Positions 1 through 9,055 of a DNA stretch of 64,000 nucleotides are shown here, in pieces (position 1 is the stretch's first letter; the number at the start of each line of letters is the position of its first letter). The translations under genes and the position numbers were made by a program. The DNA comes from DATFKA01 sp042095835. GTDB taxonomy: Bacteria; Bacteroidota; Bacteroidia; Chitinophagales; Saprospiraceae. The notes beneath the pieces are model-generated. The model was not told the DNA's origin, ran no database searches, and was given only the letters and a program-made list of their open reading frames with translations. The stretch spans positions 4,898-68,897 of the forward strand of contig JBELML010000019.1 of NCBI GenBank assembly GCA_042095835.1. Reading direction: 5' to 3'.

Positions 1-2274
1 ATCGGTGGTAAAGGTAATCGAATTACTAAAACTTGAATTTGTTCCTGTGCAGTTTGCTTGCACTTGAGCCTCGTAGGTGGTGCCCTCCAAAAGGCTATTA
101 ATCGTACCCGTTGATCCGCCTATCGTTCCTGATGTCCAGGTAGTGGTACCATTCACTCGCCATTGTACCGTATAGCCATTGGCTCCACTCACATCTGACC
201 AATCTAAGGTAGCACTAGTGGTACCGACAGCAGTTGCTGCTAAGCCAGTAGGTGTATCACAGGTAGGACCACCACCACCAATATCAATCGTATAATCTTC
301 GACTTCCCCATAGCTGAAAGTTTCACATTCCGTTTGGGCGGCGTTCCATTTCATGGAAACCCTCATTCTGGTCGTAGTACCTCCAAGTCCAGCGGGGATA
401 CTGATGGTACCCGTTTCTGTAGCGTTGGTTAAGCCACCGCCATCAAAGGCCAACTCTCCAGCATCACTAAAGTCCCCATCGGCATTGTAATCAATCCAAA
501 TCTTCCAATACTCTTGATAAACCGTTCCACTAAAGCCAGGCGTTAAACTAAGACTATAGGATTGCCCTTCATCTACGCTGACAGTTTGGTTTGTAAAGTC
601 TGAATAACCAGTAGCTCCAGAATTATTGCTAAATGTTCCAATAGTTACGTTACTGATCCACTCATAGGAAGAATTATTTCCTCCAGATGAACAGTAGGAA
701 ATAGTGCCATATTCGCCGCCTACACCTACAGCATACCAAGCATTGGTAGTAGCAATTTCTTCTGGAGATCCAGCTCCGAAGAGATCAATAGCTGATTGGA
801 TAGCTCCAGATCTAGCATCTGAAAAATTCGAAGAAGTACCCAAATAAACAGTAAGATTGCGAAAAGCAATCTCCGCTGCTTTTTCCATACCAATACCTGA
901 TACATTATAGCTATTGCCTAAGTCATTAGTGCCAGATTCTCCTTCTGTGAGGATGTAAAACCACTTGTTTTGCACACCGGAGTTGATATGCACACCACCA
1001 TTATCGCCAGTACCTGTGTACCAAAAACTACCCCCATAAGTGTCAGGGTCATTGAAGGCGTTGGGGTTATCCATAGAACGAATGGCGCCAGAACCTCCGA
1101 TACCCATATCAGTACCCATTTGCCAATCATTAGTACCTGTGCCAAATCTTTCAATGGCTTCACCAAAAATATCGGAAAAAGACTCGTTAAGCGCTCCTGA
1201 TTCGTTTTGGTAAATGAGATTAGCAGAATAACTAGTTAATCCATGAGTAATTTCATGTCCAACAATATCTAAAGATACTAAAGGACCATAGTTTACACCA
1301 TCGCCATCACCATAAGTCATACGCTGGCCATCCCAGAAAGCATTAACATAATTACTAGAGTAATGAACATAAGAGTTAATTACAGCTCCGTTGCCATCAA
1401 AAGAGTTACGATTATGTTTCTGATAGAAGTATTCGTGAGTCCTTTCTGCTCCCCAATGTGCTTGTACTGCCGTGGGGTCGTTAGTAAACTCGGAACTATT
1501 ACTTGTCACATCCGTTGCTGAACTATAATTAGTACCGTTATTCAAGGAAAAAGTCTGTATACCATTGCCACTACTTCCCTGGCGTAAACGATAAGAGGAC
1601 CCTGTAAAATCACCTGTAAAGCCTACATTGCCATTATACAGGGAAGTTCCAGAGCAGATCGCATCTGCGTTATGGATAGTGTGGTTCTCTGCAATAAAGG
1701 TATTGGAGTGAGCGTCGATATATACATCGGCTCTATGAAGTGGCTTTGTAGCGTAAATGTCAAATTTATAAGCGAGTCTTGGTACTTGGCGGCCGTCTGG
1801 GTCACCGACTACGACCAACTCTCCTTCTGGTAGTGAGCCTCCTTCATCCCATATATACACTTCTCCGCCAACTTTTTCTAAAGCCTTATTGAATGCAGCA
1901 TTTTCGCTAATCGTAGGATTTACGGATATCTCTTCAAAGATATCTATATAGGTACCACTCAAAGACCAGATTTTACCATTTTTCATGTGGATTTTATAGA
2001 CACCTCCTTCTACAGGTACCCCATCATAGTATTGCTGGTATTCAATGTGACTAAAATCTAAGTGGTCAGCATTTGATTTAAAGCTTTTGAGATCATCTTT
2101 AATATCCATATTAAATTGATCTCGAAATAGTTTTTTAATCTGCCCTTGATTAGGCTTTACTTCTAGCTTAATTAAACCAGGATGTCTTTTCCCAGTTTTT
2201 GGTCGGCCATTTTGAGCATCTACAATAAGGGAGGTGCTTACTAGTAGCAGTAAGCCTAGTAATAATCTTCGCAT
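1..2274 (-). CDS. Secreted M4 (thermolysin-like) metalloprotease with GEVED and FnIII modules, partial
   Basis: The frame is open from an ATG at 2274 to the window edge (758 residues, no stop), so the C-terminus is missing. A signal peptide (MRRLLLGLLLLVSTSLIVDA) is followed by an FTP/PepSY-type propeptide to about residue 190 and an M4 catalytic domain. HEITH is at residues 340-344 (bases 1243-1257). NESFSD supplies the third zinc ligand, Glu364, 20 residues after the second His as in thermolysin. After the catalytic domain come a GEVED domain (WIDYNADGDF...GEVEDY, about 590-680) and an FnIII domain that runs off the edge. The family is secreted and digests extracellular protein. A T9SS sorting domain is expected beyond the edge but is not seen. 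Confidence 0.93.
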   Translation of the reverse strand, partial: MRRLLLGLLLLVSTSLIVDAQNGRPKTGKRHPGLIKLEVKPNQGQIKKLFRDQFNMDIKDDLKSFKSNADHLDFSHIEYQQYYDGVPVEGGVYKIHMKNGKIWSLSGTYIDIFEEISVNPTISENAAFNKALEKVGGEVYIWDEGGSLPEGELVVVGDPDGRQVPRLAYKFDIYATKPLHRADVYIDAHSNTFIAENHTIHNADAICSGTSLYNGNVGFTGDFTGSSYRLRQGSSGNGIQTFSLNNGTNYSSATDVTSNSSEFTNDPTAVQAHWGAERTHEYFYQKHNRNSFDGNGAVINSYVHYSSNYVNAFWDGQRMTYGDGDGVNYGPLVSLDIVGHEITHGLTSYSANLIYQNESGALNESFSDIFGEAIERFGTGTNDWQMGTDMGIGGSGAIRSMDNPNAFNDPDTYGGSFWYTGTGDNGGVHINSGVQNKWFYILTEGESGTNDLGNSYNVSGIGMEKAAEIAFRNLTVYLGTSSNFSDARSGAIQSAIDLFGAGSPEEIATTNAWYAVGVGGEYGTISYCSSGGNNSSYEWISNVTIGTFSNNSGATGYSDFTNQTVSVDEGQSYSLSLTPGFSGTVYQEYWKIWIDYNADGDFSDAGELAFDGGGLTNATETGTISIPAGLGGTTTRMRVSMKWNAAQTECETFSYGEVEDYTIDIGGGGPTCDTPTGLAATAVGTTSATLDWSDVSGANGYTVQWRVNGTTTWTSGTIGGSTGTINSLLEGTTYEAQVQANCTGTNSSFSNSITFTTD

Positions 2275-2653
2275 GTTTGTCAATTTTTTTTGAAAGCTAG
2301 GCAGGTTCATTGTTAGGTGTACAATACCTAATCTGATCGCCCGCTTAGGTGAACGAATCGTATTTTAAATAAATAAATTGCATAGGAAACCAGGGTTATG
2401 GTCAGGCGACTTACCATAACTAAAAAATATACTTATATAAAACAATTAGAAACATCTGTGTGAAGGGCACAGCATGAGAGACTATGAATAAAAACTAAAG
2501 GACGGGGTACGAATTGTACTTAGGATCGTGCTTTACATTGGAAATGTAGGAATAATATTTTGATATATCCAAAAAATAAAAGAATAAAACAATCTTGTTG
2601 AAGCAATTTACAAATACTACACCATTTACTTTAACAATATTTTAGAATAAAAT
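2275..2653. other. Intergenic region with one 8-bp palindrome
   Basis: This 379-bp AT-rich gap separates the M4 protease start from the 3' end of the nucleotidyltransferase. I find no convincing coding frame or TAnnTTTG box in it. An 8-bp perfect inverted repeat, GTTATGGT (2395-2402) and ACCATAAC (2413-2420), lies about 120 bp upstream of the protease start. It could be an operator or leader hairpin, but no T-tract supports a terminator. Confidence 0.5.
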
Positions 2654-3418
2654 TTAAGGCAATTTTAAAACCTGCTCTGCTTTGGCTAGTTGCTCGGGTT
2701 TGCCCACATCTAGCCATAAACCTTGGCTATGCCTGTATCCTTTGATCTTTTCCTGCTTTGCAGCAAGTAGATAGGTGTCAATGATAGAGAACTTTTTTTC
2801 TTCTTCTGGAAAATAATCGAATAACCTAGGATGTATAATATGAATACCACTAAAGCCAAAGGGTGCCAATAAGCTTTTTGGCCTACATTGTTTTTGTTCA
2901 CCTGTTTTTAGGTTGCGCCATCCCACTAATTCGTATTGCTCGTCGAATAACAGATACCGGGAGGTTTCTCGCTTTCTGATAGCCAGGGTCGCTATAGGCC
3001 GAAATTGCTGATGATAGGCCATCATAGCATCTAGCTTGAGGTCGCTGATTATATCTGCATTATAAACTAAGAAATCTCCCTGGTCTAAATGGGCTTTCGC
3101 TTTTTTCAAACCACCTCCAGTTTCCAATAGCTTTGATCTTTCATCAGAGATGATAATGTCTATATCAAAATTCCGCTGATGGGCAAGGTAAGCTTCGATT
3201 TGGTCTGCAAAATGGTGCACATTAATAACGATCTCCTTAATACCAAATCGCTTGAGTTTTTCAATCGCAATCCCAAGTAGAGGGCGTCCGTTTATAGGGA
3301 CCAAAGCCTTGGGTAGAGTGTCGGTAATCGGTCGCAATCGGGTCCCCAAACCTGCAGCAAAAATCATGGCTCTTCGAATTCCTTGATCCATTTTACATTT
3401 GTAGTTGTTCTCTGACAA
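2654..3418 (-). CDS. Sugar-1-phosphate nucleotidyltransferase (MurU/RmlA-like)
   Basis: This 254-residue NTP-transferase family protein starts its core with MIFAAGLGTRLRPITDTLPKA, the GxGTRLxPxTxxxPK nucleotide-binding signature. Further on are LETGGGLKKA and the metal-binding YNADIISD. Length and motifs fit single-domain enzymes that activate a sugar 1-phosphate, such as MurU (MurNAc-1-P uridylyltransferase) or mannose-1-P guanylyltransferase. The substrate cannot be settled by eye. An internal Met at 3391 is an equally plausible start, because the family usually begins a few residues before MIFAAG. It is transcribed divergently from lpxK, so an envelope sugar role is reasonable. Confidence 0.85.
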   Translation of the reverse strand: MSENNYKCKMDQGIRRAMIFAAGLGTRLRPITDTLPKALVPINGRPLLGIAIEKLKRFGIKEIVINVHHFADQIEAYLAHQRNFDIDIIISDERSKLLETGGGLKKAKAHLDQGDFLVYNADIISDLKLDAMMAYHQQFRPIATLAIRKRETSRYLLFDEQYELVGWRNLKTGEQKQCRPKSLLAPFGFSGIHIIHPRLFDYFPEEEKKFSIIDTYLLAAKQEKIKGYRHSQGLWLDVGKPEQLAKAEQVLKLP

Positions 3419-3456
3419 GATAGCAGTCTCTGACGGCTTCTTTGTGAAAAAAGAGA

Positions 3457-3464
3457 TAGTTTTG
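3457..3464 (+). promoter_or_regulatory. Candidate -7 promoter box for lpxK
   Basis: TAGTTTTG matches the Bacteroidota consensus TAnnTTTG and lies about 40 bp upstream of the lpxK ATG. No well-spaced -33 TTTG is evident. Confidence 0.4.
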
Positions 3465-3502
3465 TTTTATAAACTTAGTAGATTTAGTGTCTATCAAAAA
3501 AT

Positions 3503-4570
3503 ATGGTTCAACAATTTTTATTTAAAGTCCTCCTCTCTCCCTTTTCCTTTTTATATGGATTAGGTGTGGGGCTGCGCAATCAGTTCTATAGCTGGAATCT
3601 ACTCAAAGGTATGGAATTCAACCTACCTGTAATTTCAGTTGGAAATCTTTCGGTAGGTGGTGCCGGAAAAACACCACATATAGAGTATCTGGTACGACTC
3701 CTCAAAGAATACCTCGAAGTCGCTACCCTGAGTAGAGGATACAAACGAAAAACCAAAGGCTACCTCATGGTCCATCCCAAGATGAACGCCGAGCAGGTTG
3801 GTGACGAACCTCTACAATTCAAAAGAAAGTTTCAGGATGTTACGGTAGCAGTCTCCGAAAGCCGAGCGCTGGGTATCCCATTGCTCGTGTCTGACAAACC
3901 AGAGACGCAGGTCGTACTGCTCGATGATGCATTTCAGCACCGCTCGGTCAAGCCGGGATTAAATATCATGCTCACAGAATTTAGTCATCCTTTTACACGT
4001 GATTATTTATTGCCTTCTGGTCGCCTCAGAGAATGGCGCTCCGCCTACCAAAGAGCAGATGTGATTGTGGTGTCTAAATGTCCAAGAGAAGTGAGTGAGG
4101 CAGAAAAAGTAGCCATGATTGAAGAAATCAAGCCTTTGGAACATCAGCAGATATATTTTTCCTATTATGACTATGCCAAGCCTTATTATATTTTTGATCC
4201 AAGGTACGTTGCACAGTTAGCTCCTGATGTAGATGTACTCCTCATTTGTGCAATAGCACGCACCGAGTATTTAAGTAGCTATCTTGATAGTCAGGCGAAC
4301 CATGTTTCAGTTTTAGAATACGAGGATCACCACTTTTTTACGAAATACGATGTAGCTCGTCTCAAGGAGCATTTTGACAGAATGGAGTCCAGTAAAAAGA
4401 TCATCATCACTACAGAAAAAGATGCCATGCGACTGGAGATGCACTATCCTTATATCAAAGAGAATAAAATGCCCATCTTTGCTATACCAGTAGAGGTGAA
4501 ATTTCACTTTGAGGAGGGACCAAAGTTTAATCATCAGGTAAAGCAGTATTTACTTGATTTTAAGGTTTAA
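3503..4570 (+). CDS. lpxK: Tetraacyldisaccharide 4'-kinase
   Basis: LpxK phosphorylates the 4' position of the lipid A disaccharide precursor at the inner membrane. The 355-residue protein has a hydrophobic N-terminus (about 1-28). The family P-loop SVGNLSVGGAGKTPH is at residues 45-59, then LSRGYKRKTKG, GDEPLQ, and LLDDAFQHR (Walker B-like). The C-terminal TTEKDAMRL motif is also typical. Length is normal for Bacteroidota LpxK. It shows that the organism makes lipid A. A half MITE lies just downstream. Confidence 0.95.
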   Translation: MVQQFLFKVLLSPFSFLYGLGVGLRNQFYSWNLLKGMEFNLPVISVGNLSVGGAGKTPHIEYLVRLLKEYLEVATLSRGYKRKTKGYLMVHPKMNAEQVGDEPLQFKRKFQDVTVAVSESRALGIPLLVSDKPETQVVLLDDAFQHRSVKPGLNIMLTEFSHPFTRDYLLPSGRLREWRSAYQRADVIVVSKCPREVSEAEKVAMIEEIKPLEHQQIYFSYYDYAKPYYIFDPRYVAQLAPDVDVLLICAIARTEYLSSYLDSQANHVSVLEYEDHHFFTKYDVARLKEHFDRMESSKKIIITTEKDAMRLEMHYPYIKENKMPIFAIPVEVKFHFEEGPKFNHQVKQYLLDFKV

Positions 4571-4663
4571 AATTCGTCGTATTGCTTACTAGACTTTATA
4601 CGAAATAATTTTGTATGCTAAAAAATCGTCTTTTGCTCCCACTCTGCGCCTGCCTGCAGGTAG

Positions 4664-4753
4664 GTTTTTTGCCTTGTCTTGGCACAAATTTATCCCGGCC
4701 TTGTGACGGGAATCTTCTCGATCAAAATGCGATACTTATTCTTTGTCCGTTAC
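4664..4753 (-). repeat. MITE-like element family A, partial copy 1
   Basis: These 90 bp are the reverse complement of 8577-8666, with 7 mismatches by hand count. The right end GTCCGTTAC abuts TTA (4754-4756), as in the other copies. The opposite inverted terminal repeat is not found, so this copy is a half-element or is rearranged on its left side. Confidence 0.8.
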
Positions 4754-4805
4754 TTAACAAAGGCCATACTTTACTGCTTTTTTAATTTTTTACCCAAAGT
4801 GACCC

Positions 4806-5918
4806 ATGCTTGGCGAATTTTTTTTTCTCACTTTTCTTTTGGCTACAATTGTCCAACTACTCTTTTGGGCAGGCTTCTTTTCCAAGCTTTCTTATTATAA
4901 AAATAACAATATAAACAATCCATATTCACAGCCAGTTAGTGTGATTATTTGTGCAAAAAATGAGGCCGAAAATTTAAAAACCTACCTGCCGAAAATCCTA
5001 GAACAGGACTATCCACACTTCGAAGTAGTGCTAGTAAATGATGGATCTACAGACAATTCAGAACAAATTCTTTTGGATATTAAAAAAAAATATCCCATTT
5101 TGCGAGTCATATCAGAGCAAAAGAGAACGCTGCCTGGCAAAAAAGAAGCCTTACAGAAAGGTATAATGGCCGCAGCGTATGAGAATCTACTACTTACCGA
5201 CGCAGACTGTTTTCCTGCTACAAATGATTGGATAAAATCCATGATGTTGAATCTTCAACATCCTTGCCAATTAGTTTTGGGCTATAGCCCTTATCGAGCA
5301 GAAAATACGTTGATCAATTTTTTTATCCGTTACGAAACCATTTACGCCGCAGCGCAATATTTGTCGTTTGCATTGGCAGGAATGCCTTATATGGGCGTAG
5401 GTAGAAACATAGCGTACAAGAAAACGCTATTTATTGAGAGCAAAGGCTTTGAACGACATCTAAATATAGCCTCTGGCGACGATGACCTTTTTGTCAATCA
5501 GGTTGCTAGACAACATAATACACAGATCAATATCCAAAAGGAAGCTCTGGTGTATTCTATCCCAAAGAGCAGTTGGCGAGACTACTACTACCAAAAGCGC
5601 AGACATTTAAGTACTGCAAGCAGTTATCAAGTAAAACACCAAATTTTATTAGGTGTGCTAGCCTGGAGCCATTTATGGCATTATCTAGGTGGTTTAATAC
5701 TACTGCTTGCTTATCCTGAATATCTGCCAATCCTTGGAATATCGTACCTCGTGCGAATAGGAGTAGTCAAATGGATGCTCTGGCATATTATGAGAAAACT
5801 ACACGATACCAGCCTGTGGCGCTGGGTTATTTTGCTAGACGCCTCCTATGCTGTATACTACTTCCTATTTGCACCGGTACTATTTATAACTGGTAGCAAT
5901 ACTAAATCATGGACATAG
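4806..5918 (+). CDS. Membrane-anchored family 2 glycosyltransferase
   Basis: This 370-residue protein has an N-terminal transmembrane segment (about 3-25), a cytoplasmic GT-A domain, and two or three C-terminal membrane segments (about 285-365). GT2 hallmarks are visible: VSVIICAKNEAENL, VNDGSTDNS, the DxD-like LLTDADCFP, GDDDLF, and YYQKRRHL near the end of the catalytic domain. These processive-type enzymes transfer a sugar from a nucleotide or lipid donor to an envelope glycan or lipid. The acceptor is unknown. Its 3' end overlaps the following sigma factor by 10 bases, which indicates translational coupling. Confidence 0.9.
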   Translation: MLGEFFFLTFLLATIVQLLFWAGFFSKLSYYKNNNINNPYSQPVSVIICAKNEAENLKTYLPKILEQDYPHFEVVLVNDGSTDNSEQILLDIKKKYPILRVISEQKRTLPGKKEALQKGIMAAAYENLLLTDADCFPATNDWIKSMMLNLQHPCQLVLGYSPYRAENTLINFFIRYETIYAAAQYLSFALAGMPYMGVGRNIAYKKTLFIESKGFERHLNIASGDDDLFVNQVARQHNTQINIQKEALVYSIPKSSWRDYYYQKRRHLSTASSYQVKHQILLGVLAWSHLWHYLGGLILLLAYPEYLPILGISYLVRIGVVKWMLWHIMRKLHDTSLWRWVILLDASYAVYYFLFAPVLFITGSNTKSWT

Positions 5919-6556
5919 CAGTAGTACAACCGAATTCTAGTTTCTGTTACAAATCCGCAGACGATTTCTCCTTAATCCAGGAAGCCCGTGGAGGCGACCA
6001 ACGCGCTTTTTCTATCCTCTTAGAAAGGTATAGAGATGCTATTTTCCGTACCGTACAGAAAATGGTGAGTAATAAAGAAGATGCCGATGATCTGACCATC
6101 GAAGCATTTAGCAAAGCCTTTCATAAACTAGAAAGCTATCAGCCTAAATATGCCTTTAGCACCTGGCTTTTTAGAATTGCTATCAATAATTGTATTGACC
6201 ACATCCGCAAGAAGCGCCTCAGCTTTCTGTCTATCGACGAACCTGTAGAAACGGATGGTGATCAGGACTTCGCAACCAACATCAAATCTAGCACGCTCAA
6301 CCCTGAGGAGTGTTTTATCCGTCAGCAACGACTACAGATGATGCGTGCTACTATGGAAAAGCTGAGCAATAAATATCGTACCATGATTGACCTTCGGTAT
6401 TTTGAAGAACTTTCTTATGAAGAAATTTCCAAAGAACTCAATATGCCTATTGGTACGGTCAAGGCACAATTGCACCGAGCAAGAGAAGCCATGTATGAGT
6501 TATTGAGCAAGCCTGGAGCCAGCGATTTCCTAGATGTAACCAAGAGAATAAAGTAA
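5909..6556 (+). CDS. ECF-type RNA polymerase sigma factor
   Basis: This 215-residue sigma-70 family protein has region 2 at about 25-95 (LLERYRDAIFRTVQ, DADDLTIEAFSKAF, FSTWLFRIAINNCIDHIRKKR). Region 4 is at about 145-200 (MIDLRYFEELSYEEISKELNMP, GTVKAQLHRAR). It redirects RNA polymerase to a stress regulon. The start ATG lies inside the end of the upstream glycosyltransferase gene (10-base overlap). No anti-sigma gene is adjacent, unlike the second ECF gene at 37077-37709. It resembles the SigW/RpoE group seen widely in Bacteroidota. Confidence 0.93.
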   Translation: MDIAVVQPNSSFCYKSADDFSLIQEARGGDQRAFSILLERYRDAIFRTVQKMVSNKEDADDLTIEAFSKAFHKLESYQPKYAFSTWLFRIAINNCIDHIRKKRLSFLSIDEPVETDGDQDFATNIKSSTLNPEECFIRQQRLQMMRATMEKLSNKYRTMIDLRYFEELSYEEISKELNMPIGTVKAQLHRAREAMYELLSKPGASDFLDVTKRIK

Positions 6557-6571
6557 AAAGTAACAATTTCC

Positions 6572-6591
6572 GTTTCTTACGAAACTTTTTT
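6572..6591 (+). terminator. Short intrinsic terminator after the sigma factor
   Basis: GTTTC-TTAC-GAAAC forms a 5-bp stem followed by six T. It is weak but sits 15 bases after the stop. Confidence 0.4.
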
Positions 6592-6658
6592 GCCGACCAG
6601 TCACTTAATTTCAGAATTATATTTTATAATTGTCGGAAATAAAAAGTAACACGAAGCG

Positions 6659-8482
6659 ATGAAAGTAACACGTCTTTTTGAATTTATACAATATCAAAAA
6701 CAAAACCATCCACTAGAACGGGCCTTTGGTCACAAGATCAACGGCGAGTGGAAGTACTACAGCACAGACGATATCATAGAAATGGCCAATAAAGTAAGTA
6801 GAGGACTACTGAAAATGGGCGTTGAAAAAGGAGACCGCGTTGCGGTTATTGTCTATGAGAATCGTCCCGAGTGGGTCATCATGGATATTGGCATCCAACA
6901 AATTGGTGCCATTAACGTGCCCGTCTATCCAACAATTAGCTCTTCTGACTATGAATACATCTTTAACGATGCAAGTGTACAATACTGCTTTGTAGGTATT
7001 GGAGATTTGTATGATAAAGTAGCGGCAGCTAAACCAAAGATCGCCTCTCTCAAAGAGACTTACACCTTTGATCATCAAGAGGGCCGAAAGCACTGGTCTG
7101 AAATGTTCTCCGATGAAGGTCAAGAAGAAGTAGAAGCTAGAATGGCGGCTGTGCAGTCCCATGAACTAGCCACGCTTATTTATACCTCGGGCACGACCGG
7201 CAATCCGAAAGGGGTAATGCTATCCCACGCCAACATTATCAGCAATGTAAGAGATGTAGAACCACTTTTCCCTATTAATGCGGGTGAGCGGGCCTTGAGT
7301 TTCCTTCCTTTATGCCATATTTTTGAACGGAATGGCTCTTATGTATTTACCGCCCACTCCATCGAAGTAGTCTTTACAGGTACCGCCAACCTTGGTGGAG
7401 ATGATGGTGATCTCAAAGCAGTGAAACCGCACTTCTTTACCACTGTACCGCGTCTACTAGAGAAGGTTTATGAGAAAATTTATAATAAAGGACTTGAGTT
7501 GACTGGAGTCAAGAAAAAGCTTTTCTTCTGGGCACTGAGTATGACTGAGGATTATGAGTTTGATAAAAAATATTCTGGACTCAGAGGTATCCAGATGAAG
7601 ATTGCGGATAAACTGATTTTCAGTAAGTGGAGAGAAGCCCTAGGTGGTAATGTAAAAGGAATTGTAACCGGAGCTGCTGCTTGTCCGCGCAAAATTATGC
7701 AGGTCTTTTCTGCTGCGGGTATTCCAATTAGAGAAGGTTATGGACTTACAGAAACTTCACCAGGCCTGACTATTGGCAAGTTTGATCCAGGCGGTGCAAT
7801 GTTAGGAACTATCGGCCCTGCTTTGCCAAGCGTAGAGCTTAAAATTGATCCATCTGATGGTAACTATAAAGAAGGAGAAGGTGAAATCCTTGCACACGGC
7901 CCAAATATCATGATGGGGTATTTCAATAAGCCAGATGCCACGACAAAAGTTTTCAAGGAAATGGATGGCAAGCGTTGGTTTATGACAGGTGACGTTGGGA
8001 AGTTGGTGAAAGGTCCAAATGGTCAAGACTTTTTGAAGATTACAGATCGCAAAAAAGAACTACTCAAAACGAGTGGTGGGAAATATGTAGCTCCCGCTCC
8101 TATTGAGAGTAAGCTTAAAGAAAGCTTCTTGATAGAGCAACTCATGGTAGTTGGTGAAAAACGTAAATTCGTATCTGCACTAATTGTACCAGCCGAAGAA
8201 GCCTTAAAAGATTGGTGTAAGAATAATGGTATAGAATGGACAACCTTGGAAGAAGTGATCCAAGATGAGCGTGTGATAGCAATGTACCAAGAGATTATCG
8301 ACACCGAGAATCCAAACTTCAGCAAGATTGAAATGATCAAACGCTTCAAACTTATACCTTACCAATGGGAGGCGGTAAAAGCCGATGGATCAAAGGCAGA
8401 ATTGACGCCTACCTTGAAACTGAAGCGGAGAGTCATCAGAGAAAAATACCAAGGAGATATTGAAGAGATCTATGACGTATAG
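6659..8482 (+). CDS. Long-chain acyl-CoA synthetase (AMP-forming)
   Basis: This enzyme activates fatty acids to acyl-CoA through an acyl-adenylate. The 607-residue ANL-superfamily protein shows the P-loop LIYTSGTTGNPKGVMLSH (about 171-188), GYGLTETSP (A5 motif), and TGDVG with ITDRKKELLKTSGGKYVAP near the C-terminal hinge. Length and motifs match the FadD15/LACS bacterial group, which carries an additional C-terminal segment. It is monocistronic, between two hairpins. A strong terminator follows it. Confidence 0.95.
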   Translation: MKVTRLFEFIQYQKQNHPLERAFGHKINGEWKYYSTDDIIEMANKVSRGLLKMGVEKGDRVAVIVYENRPEWVIMDIGIQQIGAINVPVYPTISSSDYEYIFNDASVQYCFVGIGDLYDKVAAAKPKIASLKETYTFDHQEGRKHWSEMFSDEGQEEVEARMAAVQSHELATLIYTSGTTGNPKGVMLSHANIISNVRDVEPLFPINAGERALSFLPLCHIFERNGSYVFTAHSIEVVFTGTANLGGDDGDLKAVKPHFFTTVPRLLEKVYEKIYNKGLELTGVKKKLFFWALSMTEDYEFDKKYSGLRGIQMKIADKLIFSKWREALGGNVKGIVTGAAACPRKIMQVFSAAGIPIREGYGLTETSPGLTIGKFDPGGAMLGTIGPALPSVELKIDPSDGNYKEGEGEILAHGPNIMMGYFNKPDATTKVFKEMDGKRWFMTGDVGKLVKGPNGQDFLKITDRKKELLKTSGGKYVAPAPIESKLKESFLIEQLMVVGEKRKFVSALIVPAEEALKDWCKNNGIEWTTLEEVIQDERVIAMYQEIIDTENPNFSKIEMIKRFKLIPYQWEAVKADGSKAELTPTLKLKRRVIREKYQGDIEEIYDV

Positions 8483-8508
8483 TCTAGGAAGATTACTTCG
8501 GGCGTAGT

Positions 8509-8542
8509 AAAAGCCTCTTCGAGATGACTCGGAGAGGCTTTT
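8509..8542 (+). terminator. Rho-independent terminator of the acyl-CoA synthetase gene
   Basis: A 15-bp stem (8509-8523 with 8528-8542, one G:U pair) closes on the loop ATGA. The stem ends in AAAA/TTTT, so it may work in both directions. Confidence 0.85.
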
Positions 8543-8576
8543 CATTTGTAATCGCTAATCAGCGATAATCTACTTA

Positions 8577-8757
8577 GTAACGGACAAAGAATAAGTCTCG
8601 CATTTTGATCGAGAAGGTTCCCGACGTAAGGCCGGGATAAATTTATGCCAAGGCAAGGCAAAAAACGTAGATGATGCAGGGCATCAGCGAGGCTTTTTAA
8701 CGCCGTATTGGTGTAAAAGATTCCATCAAAATCGAAAAGTTATTTTTTGACTGTTAC
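8577..8757. repeat. MITE-like element family A, complete copy 2
   Basis: This 181-bp non-coding element is bounded by GTAACGGACAAAGAATAA on the left and the inverted match TTATTTTTTGACTGTTAC on the right. The imperfect inverted similarity extends about 40 bp inward on each side. It is flanked by direct TTA triplets (8574-8576 and 8758-8760), as expected for a 3-bp TNA target duplication. The interior has small hairpins (TGATGC-AGG-GCATCA) and no open frame. Copies 1 and 3 in this window share its halves. Confidence 0.8.
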
Positions 8758-8880
8758 TTAGCCTATGAATTGAAAGTTGTAGTTGTATACGTATACTACA
8801 AGTGACACAAACAATAGAATACCAATAAATCCTATCAATAAGCAATATCCTTTGCGACCAGCATTTTGTACGTCTGCCAT
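8758..8880 (-). CDS. Small single-pass membrane protein (40 residues)
   Basis: An ATG at 8880 opens a 40-residue frame ending in TAA at 8758. The N-terminus is short and polar (MADVQNAGRKGY), followed by one hydrophobic segment (about residues 13-31) and a short aromatic tail. No family is recognised. It is transcribed on its own, with a plausible promoter-like CATCTTTGC about 40 bp upstream. The stop codon coincides with the TTA target-site copy of the adjacent MITE. It could be a real micro-protein or a chance frame. The clean transmembrane profile favours a real gene. Confidence 0.6.
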   Translation of the reverse strand: MADVQNAGRKGYCLLIGFIGILLFVSLVVYVYNYNFQFIG

Positions 8881-8988
8881 TAGTCGTGTTGTTTTTGTTT
8901 AGCTATAAATTTTAACGCTGCAAAGATGTATAAAAAATAGAAAATCACCAAAGTGACTTTAATCTATCTACCAGCATATTCTTGCTTT

Positions 8989-9024
8989 AAAAGAAAATCC
9001 CCTAGCTGAAAAATCAACTAGGGG
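8989..9024 (-). terminator. Rho-independent terminator of ppiD
   Basis: An 11-bp stem (8999-9009 with 9014-9024, one G:U) with an AAAA loop is followed on the minus strand by a T-rich tail (ATTTTCTTTT). Confidence 0.85.
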
Positions 9025-9055
9025 ACATCAGATTAAGTTTATAGTGTGGTGCTAT

